16,056 nt of DNA from Blastocatellia bacterium (lineage in GTDB: Bacteria; Acidobacteriota; Blastocatellia; Pyrinomonadales; Pyrinomonadaceae), in the NCBI GenBank assembly GCA_003488005.1, contig DNND01000061.1:48192-64247 (forward strand), written 5' to 3'. Below are positions 7,445 to 15,406 of this stretch, in pieces. Numbering within the stretch: the first letter of the stretch is position 1; each line of letters begins with the position of its first letter. Made by a program: the position numbers and the translations under genes. The notes beneath the pieces are model-generated. The model saw nothing but the letters and a program-made list of their open reading frames with translations, made no database searches and was not told the origin of the DNA.

Positions 7445-8068
7445 CTTTGCACTCCTAAGGGATTTCTTGAATCCTAAAAGACTAATACCACGAAGTTAAC
7501 GCACCGAAGCCGCTGACCGGCATGGTCTATAGGACATTATGCCGCAACTACAAGGCAAGTTTCGTTATGCTCGAATTGTTTTCTGTTGCCCACTGATCCG
7601 GTCCGCGACGTTCGCGAGAGATCAAAAGCGCCGGATGCTTGCGTGCTTGCTCGTTTTTGAGAATGCAACACCTTCGTTTGGACATTCTGCGAACCCAACT
7701 TTTTGAGCAGGGCGCTTGAGGTCATGATTCCAACAAATATTTGCCTTGACCCTCTTGATAAGAGTCTTCTAAACGAGGTAAAGTGCAAGCCCCGAAGTTT
7801 CATTGAATGGCGGTAATTCGCTTCTCTTTCATGGCAGCGACAGTCCAGGCGGAACGCTAAACATGAAAACACGCCCCGAAGCGAACCTCTGGCACACTTT
7901 CTTCGATCGCCTCGAATAGCGTTCCTGCGAAAGGTAGGGAAAGCAAAACGGGTGGTTCTGTGTGTGTTCAGAGCTAATGTGATGACGAACTGATATTAGA
8001 CAGTTGAGTTCGCCGGCTGTCGATTTTCTGCGATTGCCAATTGAAAGTTTTCGGAGATTCGTTCGAAG
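7445..8068. other. Divergent intergenic region ahead of the glycan operon
   Basis: About 620 bp separate the GH144-like gene from the exporter operon and should hold promoters for both. Short open frames on the minus strand (for example 7537-7872 and 7974-8331) show no domain and no convincing ribosome binding site. A weak promoter-like pair lies at 7746-7773 and a small palindrome CTCTT-GAT-AAGAG at 7752-7764. The sequence is AT-richer than the genes on either side. No tRNA or known riboswitch was recognised. Confidence 0.5.
7746..7773 (+). promoter_or_regulatory. Weak candidate promoter for the glycan operon
   Basis: TTGACC (7746-7751, 5 of 6 to consensus) and TCTAAA (7768-7773, 4 of 6) are spaced by 16 bp. 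The spacer contains the palindrome CTCTTGATAAGAG. If used, the operon would have an untranslated leader of nearly 290 nt. This is by-eye pattern matching and may be chance. Confidence 0.2.
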
Positions 8069-8923
8069 ATGATGTCAGATAGAAATGCCAGACTAGTGAT
8101 CGGTGAAGAGACTTCTCTTCGTTGGCACGGCACTGGGATCGGCGAAATCGTTTCGTTATGGACCAATCGCCGCGCACTCAGATCGCTGGCACGCCACGAT
8201 CTCAGAAGAACGTACGCTGGCACCGCCGGGGGTGTACTGTGGACGTTCCTAACGCCGCTAATTCCTATTCTCATCTTTTCTGCGGTCTTCTCGTTTGGTC
8301 TGAGACTCCCGCTCGGTGGTGCTCCGTACATCTTCGGTTTCGCCGCAGCCTACGTGCCGTGGGTGCTTCTTTCAACATCGATCAGCGGCGCGTCGGGCTC
8401 GATCCTGGCGCACCGTTACTTGATCAAGCGAATTCCTTTTCCGGTTGAGATCATTCCGGCCGATGCGGTGTTCGTGCACTCTCTGCCGCACGTCTTACTT
8501 CTGTCGGTGACGGCCGCCCCCTGCCTGATCGCCGGTTACCTCCGCTTTCCCGATTTCCTGCTGCTGGTATATTTCTACGGCTGCACAGTCTTGCTGACGA
8601 TTGGCGTCGGGTTCCTGGTGTCAGCGATCGCCGTCGTCGCGCGAGATTTTCAGCAGATGCTGCCGTCGATTCTTCAGGTATGGTTCTGGCTGACACCCAT
8701 CGCCTGGATCGGAACTCAATTACCCCGCCCAGTCCGAACGCTGCTGGCCTTGAATCCCGCGGGCTACATCGTGTCCGGGTATCGACACGCGTTGATGCCG
8801 AAAATATTTGCCGCGCCCTCTGCGTACGAGTCAGCGGCCTTTTGGATCATATGCCTCGGCACGCTAATAATTGGAGCGGCGTGCTTCAGACGCCTGCGCG
8901 GCCATTTTTGGGACTGCCTTTAA
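8069..8923 (+). CDS. wzm: Polysaccharide ABC exporter permease (Wzm/TagG type)
   Basis: Encodes 284 residues, the usual length for ABC-2 type polysaccharide permeases. After a cytoplasmic N-terminus comes SLARHDLRRTYAGTAGGVLW (about residues 39-58), the interface-helix region typical of Wzm/KpsM/TagG ('R.l..rY..t.lG.lW...'). About six hydrophobic segments follow, including FLTPLIPILIFSAVFSFGL, VLLLSVTAAPCLIAGYL, VLLTIGVGFLVSAIAVVARD and AAFWIICLGTLIIGAACF. The sequence VVARDFQQMLPSILQVWFWL and the LNP motif (LLALNPAGYIVSGYR) are family hallmarks. It should form the transmembrane pore that moves a lipid-linked glycan to the periplasmic side, energised by the ATPase encoded two genes downstream. 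ATG 8069 is followed at once by a second ATG (8072). GGAG at 8053-8056 is rather far away, so either ATG may be used. It heads the operon; the next start lies 6 nt past its stop. Confidence 0.92.
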   Translation: MMSDRNARLVIGEETSLRWHGTGIGEIVSLWTNRRALRSLARHDLRRTYAGTAGGVLWTFLTPLIPILIFSAVFSFGLRLPLGGAPYIFGFAAAYVPWVLLSTSISGASGSILAHRYLIKRIPFPVEIIPADAVFVHSLPHVLLLSVTAAPCLIAGYLRFPDFLLLVYFYGCTVLLTIGVGFLVSAIAVVARDFQQMLPSILQVWFWLTPIAWIGTQLPRPVRTLLALNPAGYIVSGYRHALMPKIFAAPSAYESAAFWIICLGTLIIGAACFRRLRGHFWDCL

Positions 8924-8929
8924 GATCGA

Positions 8930-11900
8930 ATGTCTTTTCCATTATCAGACAAAGATTACATTTCGCCCGGCTTGAGCCTGGTTGTGCCGGACCAGCATTT
9001 TCCGCGCATGCGAGTGGGCGATCGCTCGAATCATCCCTGGAAGTATCTCCGTCGCGAAGTGCCGCACCGCTGGTACGCCGACGACAGATTTCCTCTCATG
9101 GGTTTTATGAATCGCGACGAGGCGATCATTCTTTACAACGTCGCGCTGCAATTCGCCGGCAAACCAGCACTTGAGATTGGAGGCTGGCTCGGGTGGTCCA
9201 CGTGTCACCTCGCGTTGGCAGGGGTGAGGCTGGACGTCATCGATCCTGCTCACGCCAACCCCGACCTGCGTGCGATTGTCGACCAGTCGCTCTCAGGCTG
9301 CGGTGTATCGGCAAATGTGCGTCTCGCAGCCAGCCGGAGTCCGGAGGGCATCTCTGAACTGGCCGCTGTGAGCGGGAACACCTGGAATCTGTTCGTCATC
9401 GATGGAGATCACGAGGAACCGGCGCCGGAGCGCGACGTCCGCGCCTGTTTGCCATACGCCGGCCAGGACTGCGCGTTCGTCTTTCATGATCTCGCCTCGC
9501 CGGCGGTGGCCGCGGGGTTTCGCCTTCTGCAACGCAAAGGATTCAACGTCCTCGTTTATCAGACCGCGCAGATCATGGGGATAGCGTGGCGCGGAGAGGT
9601 CACACCCGTCGCCCACCGCCCCGACCCTGACGTTGCCTGGCAGTTGCCGCATCACCTCGTCGGACTGCCGGTGTCGGGTGTTGAATTCGCAAACTTCGAG
9701 GACCGCGCGCTACTGTTGGACGATTCGTTCCAGCCTGCTCAATCGATTGGTGAGGTCGCGCGCCAACGTCTTGACGGAGACAACGAACGCTTCTCGGCAC
9801 GGCGGCGGGTGAGTGATGAGCAAGACCGCGCAGCAGCGGATTCACGGCCCTCGGTATGCATCGTGTCGAGTGAAATTATCGGCCCATTCAAGAACGGCGG
9901 AATCGGAACGTCGATGACCGGCCTGGCCGAATACCTTGCCGGTTCGGGTTGCCGCGTCACCATTCTCTTCACTGGAGCCGTCTGGTCACCCGACATACGA
10001 CTCCGCGAGTGGAAGCGGCGTTATGCAGACCTCGGAATCGATCTCACGGCTATCTCGATCGAAGAGATGAAGACGGTTGAAGGCCCACTCAAGGACTGTG
10101 GCTTTGGCATTCCATATCTCGTCTATCGCTATCTCGCCGCGAAGCAATTCGACGTCGTTCACTTCAACGACTGCGGCGGCGAAGGAAGTTTATGCCTCGT
10201 TGCTAAGAAGCTCGGTCTGAAGTTTCAAAATACATTATTGGTAGTGGCGCTCCACAGTCCGTCTCAATGGGTGCTCGAGCTTAACCAGACCTTGCCGACC
10301 GCTCTTCTGTTGGCCGCCTATAATTATTCCGAGCGCTTGAGCATAAAGTGTGGCGATGTCCTCTGGAGTCCCAGCAACTACCTGATGGAATGGGCTGAGC
10401 GTCGTGGTTTTGAATTGCCGCAACAGAGGTTCGTGCAGCAATACTGCCTTCCGTCGCTGCGCTTGAGAGAATCAGGTGAAGGTGAAGGACCGGCAGACTT
10501 TCCAACCGTTAACTATGGACGCAGCGCGCCTCCGAAAGAAATTGTGTTCTTTGGTCGCCTCGAGGAGCGAAAAGGGCTGCGGCTGTTCTGCAACGCTATC
10601 CACCGCCTTAAAGAAGAGTTGGCTGATCGAAACATCTCGATAACTTTTCTCGGAAAAGCGCAGACCTGCGGCGGTATGAGCAGTCTGACGTATATCGCCC
10701 ATCGTTCCAGTGATTGGCGTTTCCCGGTGAAGACAGTGACGAATCTGGGCCAGCCCGAAGCGCTGTTGTATCTGCTTTCCGGTGACAAGCTGGCGGTCAT
10801 CGCGTCAGCCATCGACAATTCTCCTTGTACGGTTTATGAAGCACTGGCTTGGGGTATCCCCTTTCTGGCCTCACGCACCGGTGGGGTGCCGGAATTGATC
10901 GACGAGGCTGATCATGATCGAGTGTTGTTCGACTGCACCACGGACGGGCTTTGCGAATCGCTGTTGCGAGCGCTCGACGCCGGTGGCCGGATCGCCGCGC
11001 CGTCCCAACCACAGCACGAGACGCGTCTTGAGTGGTTGTCATTTCACGAAGACGCGAAACGGTACCTGCCGTCGCCGCAGACAGAGCGCTGTACCGAGCG
11101 CCGCACCGACCAGGGCGCGCAGGGGGTCATTGCAATTGTTGACGGCGGATCTCAACCGGATCTTCAAGTAACGCTGGAGTCGCTGGCGGAAACGGAATCT
11201 GTTGATCACGTCGTTATCTTGAATCGTGGCGGCGTGACGATACCAGCGACGTCGGGAACCTTCTCAGTTCGCAATATTGATCTCTTAACTGAGGATTCCG
11301 AGACCCTCGACGAAGAATTTGCAAAGTTCAAGGACGAAGCAATTTTGCTGGTCCATGCCGGCATCTGTATCCGGACCGATTCATTTGCTCACATGCTCAT
11401 GGCGCTTTACGTCGCCGACATCGATGGCCTGCAACCGGCGGCCGAAGTTGTAGGGGAGGGAATGCGTAGAACTGTGCTACCGCTGGGCGGCGATCCGTCC
11501 TTCACTCTCTTCGAGGGAGCAACCTTTACCGGCGGACTGCTGGTACGAGGTGAAGCGTTTCGACGGGCCAGAGTGGGGCGCTGTCTGGCGGCGGAGAGCG
11601 CCTTCATGGGTCTCGCCGATTTCTGTGTCACGCGCGGAATCGAGATCTGGCCTTACCCTCAAGCCGTTTTCGAGCGTTCGGAGCAATGGACCATGAACGC
11701 TGAGAGATCGATACCGGCGCGTGTGATGGCGTTTGATGATTGTTCTGCAAACGATCGTTACTACATGCTCGCGGCGAGGTATGACGCCCGCAGAGGCGAA
11801 CCCGTGGTGAGGCAGAAAAAGCGAATGGCGCTGGCGCTGGTCGACCTGGGTCTGCCGCAAGTGGTTCGCTTCGCTTTCTGGACGCGCAGGCTCGTGCGCG

Positions 11901-11971
11901 GGATTCGATCTCGGTTATCACTCGGGCGTATTGAACGCGGTCTCGAACGGTTCTATCGATGGAACGAATAA
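8930..11971 (+). CDS. Tri-domain protein: methyltransferase-like + GT4 + degenerate GT2-like
   Basis: Encodes 1013 residues. Residues about 35-250 are a class I methyltransferase-like domain: HPWKYLRREVPHRWY, then ALEIGGWLGWSTCHLA (80-95, SAM-loop region), VIDPAHANPDLR (103-114) and LFVIDGDHEE (154-163). Residues about 305-705 are a GT4/GT-B glycosyltransferase: SSEIIGPFKNGGIGTS (313-328), FFGRLEERKGL (540-550) and a C-terminal core with D629 seven residues from E637 (DX7E), followed by ALAWGIPFLASRTGGVPELI. Residues about 731-930 resemble a GT-A/GT2 domain (GVIAIVDGGSQPDLQVTLESL ... TFTGGLLVRGEAFRRA), but the acidic metal-binding motif expected near 807-815 reads LVHAGICIR. The basic tail (940-1013) may touch the membrane. 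It probably adds and/or methylates sugars on the exported glycan. There is no clear Shine-Dalgarno; coupling to the permease stop 6 nt upstream is likely. Confidence 0.85.
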   Translation: MSFPLSDKDYISPGLSLVVPDQHFPRMRVGDRSNHPWKYLRREVPHRWYADDRFPLMGFMNRDEAIILYNVALQFAGKPALEIGGWLGWSTCHLALAGVRLDVIDPAHANPDLRAIVDQSLSGCGVSANVRLAASRSPEGISELAAVSGNTWNLFVIDGDHEEPAPERDVRACLPYAGQDCAFVFHDLASPAVAAGFRLLQRKGFNVLVYQTAQIMGIAWRGEVTPVAHRPDPDVAWQLPHHLVGLPVSGVEFANFEDRALLLDDSFQPAQSIGEVARQRLDGDNERFSARRRVSDEQDRAAADSRPSVCIVSSEIIGPFKNGGIGTSMTGLAEYLAGSGCRVTILFTGAVWSPDIRLREWKRRYADLGIDLTAISIEEMKTVEGPLKDCGFGIPYLVYRYLAAKQFDVVHFNDCGGEGSLCLVAKKLGLKFQNTLLVVALHSPSQWVLELNQTLPTALLLAAYNYSERLSIKCGDVLWSPSNYLMEWAERRGFELPQQRFVQQYCLPSLRLRESGEGEGPADFPTVNYGRSAPPKEIVFFGRLEERKGLRLFCNAIHRLKEELADRNISITFLGKAQTCGGMSSLTYIAHRSSDWRFPVKTVTNLGQPEALLYLLSGDKLAVIASAIDNSPCTVYEALAWGIPFLASRTGGVPELIDEADHDRVLFDCTTDGLCESLLRALDAGGRIAAPSQPQHETRLEWLSFHEDAKRYLPSPQTERCTERRTDQGAQGVIAIVDGGSQPDLQVTLESLAETESVDHVVILNRGGVTIPATSGTFSVRNIDLLTEDSETLDEEFAKFKDEAILLVHAGICIRTDSFAHMLMALYVADIDGLQPAAEVVGEGMRRTVLPLGGDPSFTLFEGATFTGGLLVRGEAFRRARVGRCLAAESAFMGLADFCVTRGIEIWPYPQAVFERSEQWTMNAERSIPARVMAFDDCSANDRYYMLAARYDARRGEPVVRQKKRMALALVDLGLPQVVRFAFWTRRLVRGIRSRLSLGRIERGLERFYRWNE

Positions 11972-13290
11972 CAACAACCCATACGGCAATCGCTTTCAAT
12001 CACGTCGAGAAGCACTTTCGTTTTTTTGCCTCGCCGTTTCATCGTATTAAAGAGGCGCTGCATCCAGGCGGAAAGATCTATCACACTCCATTGCCGGTGC
12101 TGCGCGACGTCAGCTTTAGTATTCCTCAAGGGCAGACCGTGGCGATCCTGGGGCCGAATGGCGTAGGAAAGTCGACACTTCTTCACTTGGCGGCGGGAGT
12201 TCTTCAGCCGTCTGCGGGCGTAATCACGGTCTATGGCAGCGTGTTTGCTCTGCTCGAACTATCCGGTAGCTTCGTTCCCGATCTTACCGGACGAGAGAAC
12301 GTACGCTTCTTCCACGATGTAATTCTCAAGGGAGCCGGCGACTTAACAGAGAGAGAGCAGGCCGTCCAGACTTTCGCCGAAATCGGTGATTACTTTGATC
12401 GGCCCGTGCGAACGTATTCTTCCGGGATGTTCCTGCGGCTGGCATTTGCCACGGCCATCGCGACAGAACCCGACATCCTCCTGATCGACGAGGTGATCGC
12501 CGTCGGCGACGCCCGCTTCCAACAGAAGTGCTACAAAAGGATTCGCGAGTTACACGAGCGGGGAACTACGATCGTGCTGGTCACTCATGCGGTGGAAGTG
12601 GTCACTGCGATTTGCGATCGAGTACTCCTATTCGACCGTGGCGAGTTGGTGTTCGATGGCGATCCGGGACCAGGCGTGGATCGCTACTACCAACTATTCT
12701 TCAAAGCGCCCGCAACTTCTACTCTCGACGCGCCGACTGAGAAACTCAGATTCGGATTAGGAGGCGCAAAGATTAGCCGCAGTTTCGCGTCACTCGACGG
12801 CCTGACGGAGGCGGTGAATTTCCAACGAGGCGAGCGGATCACAATCGTCATGGAGGTCGAGTTCGACCGCGCGATTTCTGTACCACACTTCGGATTCAGT
12901 TGTTCGACCAAAGAGGGAATACGCGTTTATGCGACGACCACCCCGTTGCTGGGTGAGAGTCCGGCGCCGGCGAGAGTCGGTGAGCGGCGGCGCGTGGAGA
13001 TCAGCTTTGAGTTAACGGCTGCCGTCGGTGATCTTTTCATTGATCTGTCGGTCTTTGAATTTGACCAGGGATCGTACAACATTCTCGACGCGCGTCTGGG
13101 CGTACTGCATCTCACCATTAGCTCATTCCGTTACTGCGCCGGCGTCGTAGATCTTGACGCGGAGTTCGCCGAATCGATCCTGCAACCTGGCGAGGGTAAC
13201 GCCGAGCCGGTGCTAGCGGGACCCGATGGTGGCGCCGGCCTTTTGAATCAGCTCGATGGCTTTTCGAAATATGACGGGGGTGTCGCGTGA
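11959..13290 (+). CDS. wzt: Polysaccharide ABC exporter ATPase with Wzt-type C-terminal cargo domain
   Basis: Encodes 443 residues. The nucleotide-binding domain (about 10-245) has Walker A GPNGVGKST (65-73), the Wzt/KpsT-type signature YSSGM (153-157), Walker B ILLIDE (173-178, catalytic Glu178) and H-loop His210 (VLVTH). The insertion before the core (FASPFHRIKEALHPGG) is typical of Tag/Wzt ATPases. Residues about 260-400 form a beta-sandwich-like C-terminal domain (SLDGLTEAVNFQRGERITI, then VPHFGFSCSTKEGIRVYATTT, ending HLTISSFRYCAGVVDLD). In characterised O-antigen exporters such a domain binds the modified non-reducing end of the glycan. About 40 further residues (Gly/Glu-rich, ending FSKYDGGVA) have no recognised role. 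The start overlaps the previous gene by 13 nt and the stop overlaps the next start by 4 nt. It pairs with the Wzm-type permease of this operon. Confidence 0.93.
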   Translation: MERITTTHTAIAFNHVEKHFRFFASPFHRIKEALHPGGKIYHTPLPVLRDVSFSIPQGQTVAILGPNGVGKSTLLHLAAGVLQPSAGVITVYGSVFALLELSGSFVPDLTGRENVRFFHDVILKGAGDLTEREQAVQTFAEIGDYFDRPVRTYSSGMFLRLAFATAIATEPDILLIDEVIAVGDARFQQKCYKRIRELHERGTTIVLVTHAVEVVTAICDRVLLFDRGELVFDGDPGPGVDRYYQLFFKAPATSTLDAPTEKLRFGLGGAKISRSFASLDGLTEAVNFQRGERITIVMEVEFDRAISVPHFGFSCSTKEGIRVYATTTPLLGESPAPARVGERRRVEISFELTAAVGDLFIDLSVFEFDQGSYNILDARLGVLHLTISSFRYCAGVVDLDAEFAESILQPGEGNAEPVLAGPDGGAGLLNQLDGFSKYDGGVA

Positions 13291-14723
13291 AATCCAACGC
13301 GACGCGCGTCGGCCCGGTTTACTTCCAACCTCTGGAACAGGAACTTGGTCCGGTTGCCCAATACCTCTCGGGTCACCTGCTCAATGCGGGATCCGGCAGT
13401 CGCGACGTGAGCTCGTACCTGATGGCGAATGCGGTCACGAAGATTACGAACTACGATCTCGCTTCGCCTGGCCCCGGTGATGTCATCGGCGCACTGGAAT
13501 CAATGCCTTTCGCCGAAGGATCGTTCGACAGCGTCCTGTGCAACGCCGTGCTGGAGCACGTTGCCGATGCCGAGAAATCAATTCGCGAGTTGGCCCGAGT
13601 CGTAAAACCCCGTGGACACGTTGTGGTTGCCGTTCCGTTTTTGCAACCGTTCCATGCTTGTCCGGCAGATTTCCGGCGTTACACGGCTGACGGTCTAGCG
13701 GCGCTCGGTGTTCGGGCGGGACTCGAAGTCGTCTGCGTGTTGCCGGTTCATTCCATTACTCAAACACTCGGCTGGATCCTGTGGGAGTACGCGCAGGAGA
13801 AGGGCGGCAGGTTGCGGCGTAGCGCGGCGTGGCTGATTGCCTACCTCGCGACCCGCCTGTGGAATCGCACGGATCAAACAGTGCTCAAAAACGCGAACAC
13901 GTTCCAGGCAATATTTCGGCGCCCGCCAGAGCTCTCACCGACTGTGTGGCTGGCGCGTGCGGTGCCGTGGTGCTGCGATAAACTGCCGACAATGCTGATA
14001 CCGGATGAATTGCGGCTGCTGCATTATCTGGCTGAGGAACGCTATACGGGCGAAGGGGTGATCGTTGACGCCGGATGTTTTCTCGGCGGGTCCACGCTGG
14101 CACTCGCCGACGGCCTGCGCCGAAATCTTCAGCGACGCGAACGGCTCGAACAGAAGCTCATCCACAGTTACGATCGCTTCGAAGTTGAGAACTATACCCT
14201 TGGCAAGTTCTTCTCTCGATCGGAAAAAGCAGGTGAAACGTTTAGACCTCTTTTTGATCGGAACATTGCTCCATATGCGACCCTCATTGAAGTCCACGCC
14301 GGCGACGTGTGCTCGTGGCCCTGGCAGGGCGGACCGATCGAGATTCTCTTCATCGACATCGCGAAGCACTGGACAGTGTGCGACTGGGTCACGTTGCAGT
14401 TCTTTCCCTGGTTGATCCCCGGCAAGTCCCTGATCATCCAGCAGGACTATCTCTATGACAACTGGACCGCCTGGCTGCACATCACGATGGAGTTCTACTC
14501 CGATTACTTTGAATACGTCTGCGATACCGGTGTCAATTCCGCGGTGTTTCGGAACACGAAGCGAATTCCCGAGGACGTCTTACGCGAATACACCGTTGCG
14601 AGCTTGTCAAAGGCCGAAAAGATTGAGCTGATGGATCGAGCTGCGGCGCGCTTTACTGACGGACGCGCCGATATGCTCAGGTCGGCCAAGCAGCATTTTC
14701 TCGAAATGCCGGAGGAGTCGTGA
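13287..14723 (+). CDS. Two-domain SAM-dependent methyltransferase
   Basis: Encodes 478 residues from GTG 13287, which overlaps the previous stop (GTGA) and has GGGGG 6 nt upstream. The N-terminal domain (about 25-190) is of the Methyltransf_11 type: motif I is degenerate (LLNAGSGSR, 31-39), followed by ALESMPFAEGSFDSVLCNAV (69-88), LEHV and KPRGHVVVAVPF. The C-terminal domain (about 230-425) is a second Rossmann methyltransferase of the TylF/Methyltransf_24 kind: VIVDAGCFLGGST (258-270), HSYDRFEVENYT (293-304), IEILFIDIAKHWTVCDWV (351-368) and PWLIPGKSLIIQQDY. A roughly 50-residue helical tail follows. Both halves probably modify sugars of the exported glycan. The first could be catalytically weak because motif I lacks the usual acidic residue. 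The gene lies between the ATPase gene and a CmcI-like methyltransferase gene, overlapping both by 4 nt, so co-translation is likely. Confidence 0.85.
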   Translation: MKSNATRVGPVYFQPLEQELGPVAQYLSGHLLNAGSGSRDVSSYLMANAVTKITNYDLASPGPGDVIGALESMPFAEGSFDSVLCNAVLEHVADAEKSIRELARVVKPRGHVVVAVPFLQPFHACPADFRRYTADGLAALGVRAGLEVVCVLPVHSITQTLGWILWEYAQEKGGRLRRSAAWLIAYLATRLWNRTDQTVLKNANTFQAIFRRPPELSPTVWLARAVPWCCDKLPTMLIPDELRLLHYLAEERYTGEGVIVDAGCFLGGSTLALADGLRRNLQRRERLEQKLIHSYDRFEVENYTLGKFFSRSEKAGETFRPLFDRNIAPYATLIEVHAGDVCSWPWQGGPIEILFIDIAKHWTVCDWVTLQFFPWLIPGKSLIIQQDYLYDNWTAWLHITMEFYSDYFEYVCDTGVNSAVFRNTKRIPEDVLREYTVASLSKAEKIELMDRAAARFTDGRADMLRSAKQHFLEMPEES

Positions 14724-15361
14724 CTGCTCAAAACTCTTACAGCGATATCGACTACGAGCTGCTGATGAAGATCCAGCAGGGCGCGATGTCGTACCAATAC
14801 CGCGGTGTGCCTTTGCAGAAGAATCCATTCGACCTGGCACTCTATTTATGGCTGCTGGAGCAGACGCGGCCGCAAACCTTGATCGAGATCGGCGCCTACC
14901 AGGGTGGCAGCGCAATTTGGTTTTCGGATCAAGCACGTCTCCTCGAACTCGACCTGAAGGTTTTCTCGATCGATCTTAATGTTCCGGCGACTGTGACTGG
15001 GCCATCCGTCAACTTTCTGCAAGGCGACGCTCGCGAGCTTGGGACAGTCTTACCATCCTCCTTTATGAATGCTGTAAAGCGTCCGCTGATGGTGGTGGAG
15101 GATTCCAGCCATATGTCCGGAACGACAGCAGCGGTCCTCGAGTTTTTCGATCCGTGGTTACGATCGGGCGAGTACATCGTTATCGAGGATGGCATCCTCT
15201 CGGACATGCGAGTGGAAGAGCTGTACGACGGAGGTCCACTGCGGGCCATCGAACAGTTTTTGGAGAAGAGGGGCGATCGGTACGAAATTGTTCGAAGTTT
15301 GTGCGACTACTTCGGAAGAAACGTCACGTGGAATGTGAACGGCTATCTTCGCCGCCTCTAA
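14720..15361 (+). CDS. CmcI/RhmA-like O-methyltransferase (cephalosporin hydroxylase family)
   Basis: Encodes 213 residues from GTG 14720, overlapping the preceding stop (GTGA), with GGAGG at 14711-14715. The SAM loop is LIEIGAYQGGSAIWFSDQ (54-71), followed by VFSIDLN (81-87), PLMVVEDSSHMSG (122-134) and YIVIEDG (152-158). This is the arrangement of the CmcI family (often annotated 'cephalosporin hydroxylase'), which includes rhamnosyl O-methyltransferases. D128, E156 and D157 are in likely positions for the Mg2+ ligands known from CmcI; this assignment is from motif memory, not alignment. The length is near the family norm. Its place in the glycan operon makes methylation of a sugar hydroxyl far more likely than antibiotic modification. 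It is the third methyltransferase gene product of this operon. Confidence 0.88.
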   Translation: MTAQNSYSDIDYELLMKIQQGAMSYQYRGVPLQKNPFDLALYLWLLEQTRPQTLIEIGAYQGGSAIWFSDQARLLELDLKVFSIDLNVPATVTGPSVNFLQGDARELGTVLPSSFMNAVKRPLMVVEDSSHMSGTTAAVLEFFDPWLRSGEYIVIEDGILSDMRVEELYDGGPLRAIEQFLEKRGDRYEIVRSLCDYFGRNVTWNVNGYLRRL

Positions 15362-15406
15362 TGGACTGGGAATTCGTTATTAACTACTTTGTCGGCTAGT
15401 GTCACT

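Noticed and set aside
7809..7816. GGCGGTAA, similar to the ops/JUMPstart element GGCGGTAG upstream of polysaccharide operons.
   Set aside because: One mismatch, no wider JUMPstart context, and an RfaH-type system is not expected with confidence in this lineage. It is probably chance.
7537..7872. Minus-strand open frame of 111 codons ahead of the glycan operon.
   Set aside because: The translation is rich in Ser/Arg/Cys with no recognisable fold, and no ribosome binding site is visible.
15361..15399. Twelve-codon frame ATG...TAG overlapping the stop of the CmcI-like gene.
   Set aside because: Too short to support as a gene and without a ribosome binding site; probably just spacer before the next gene.
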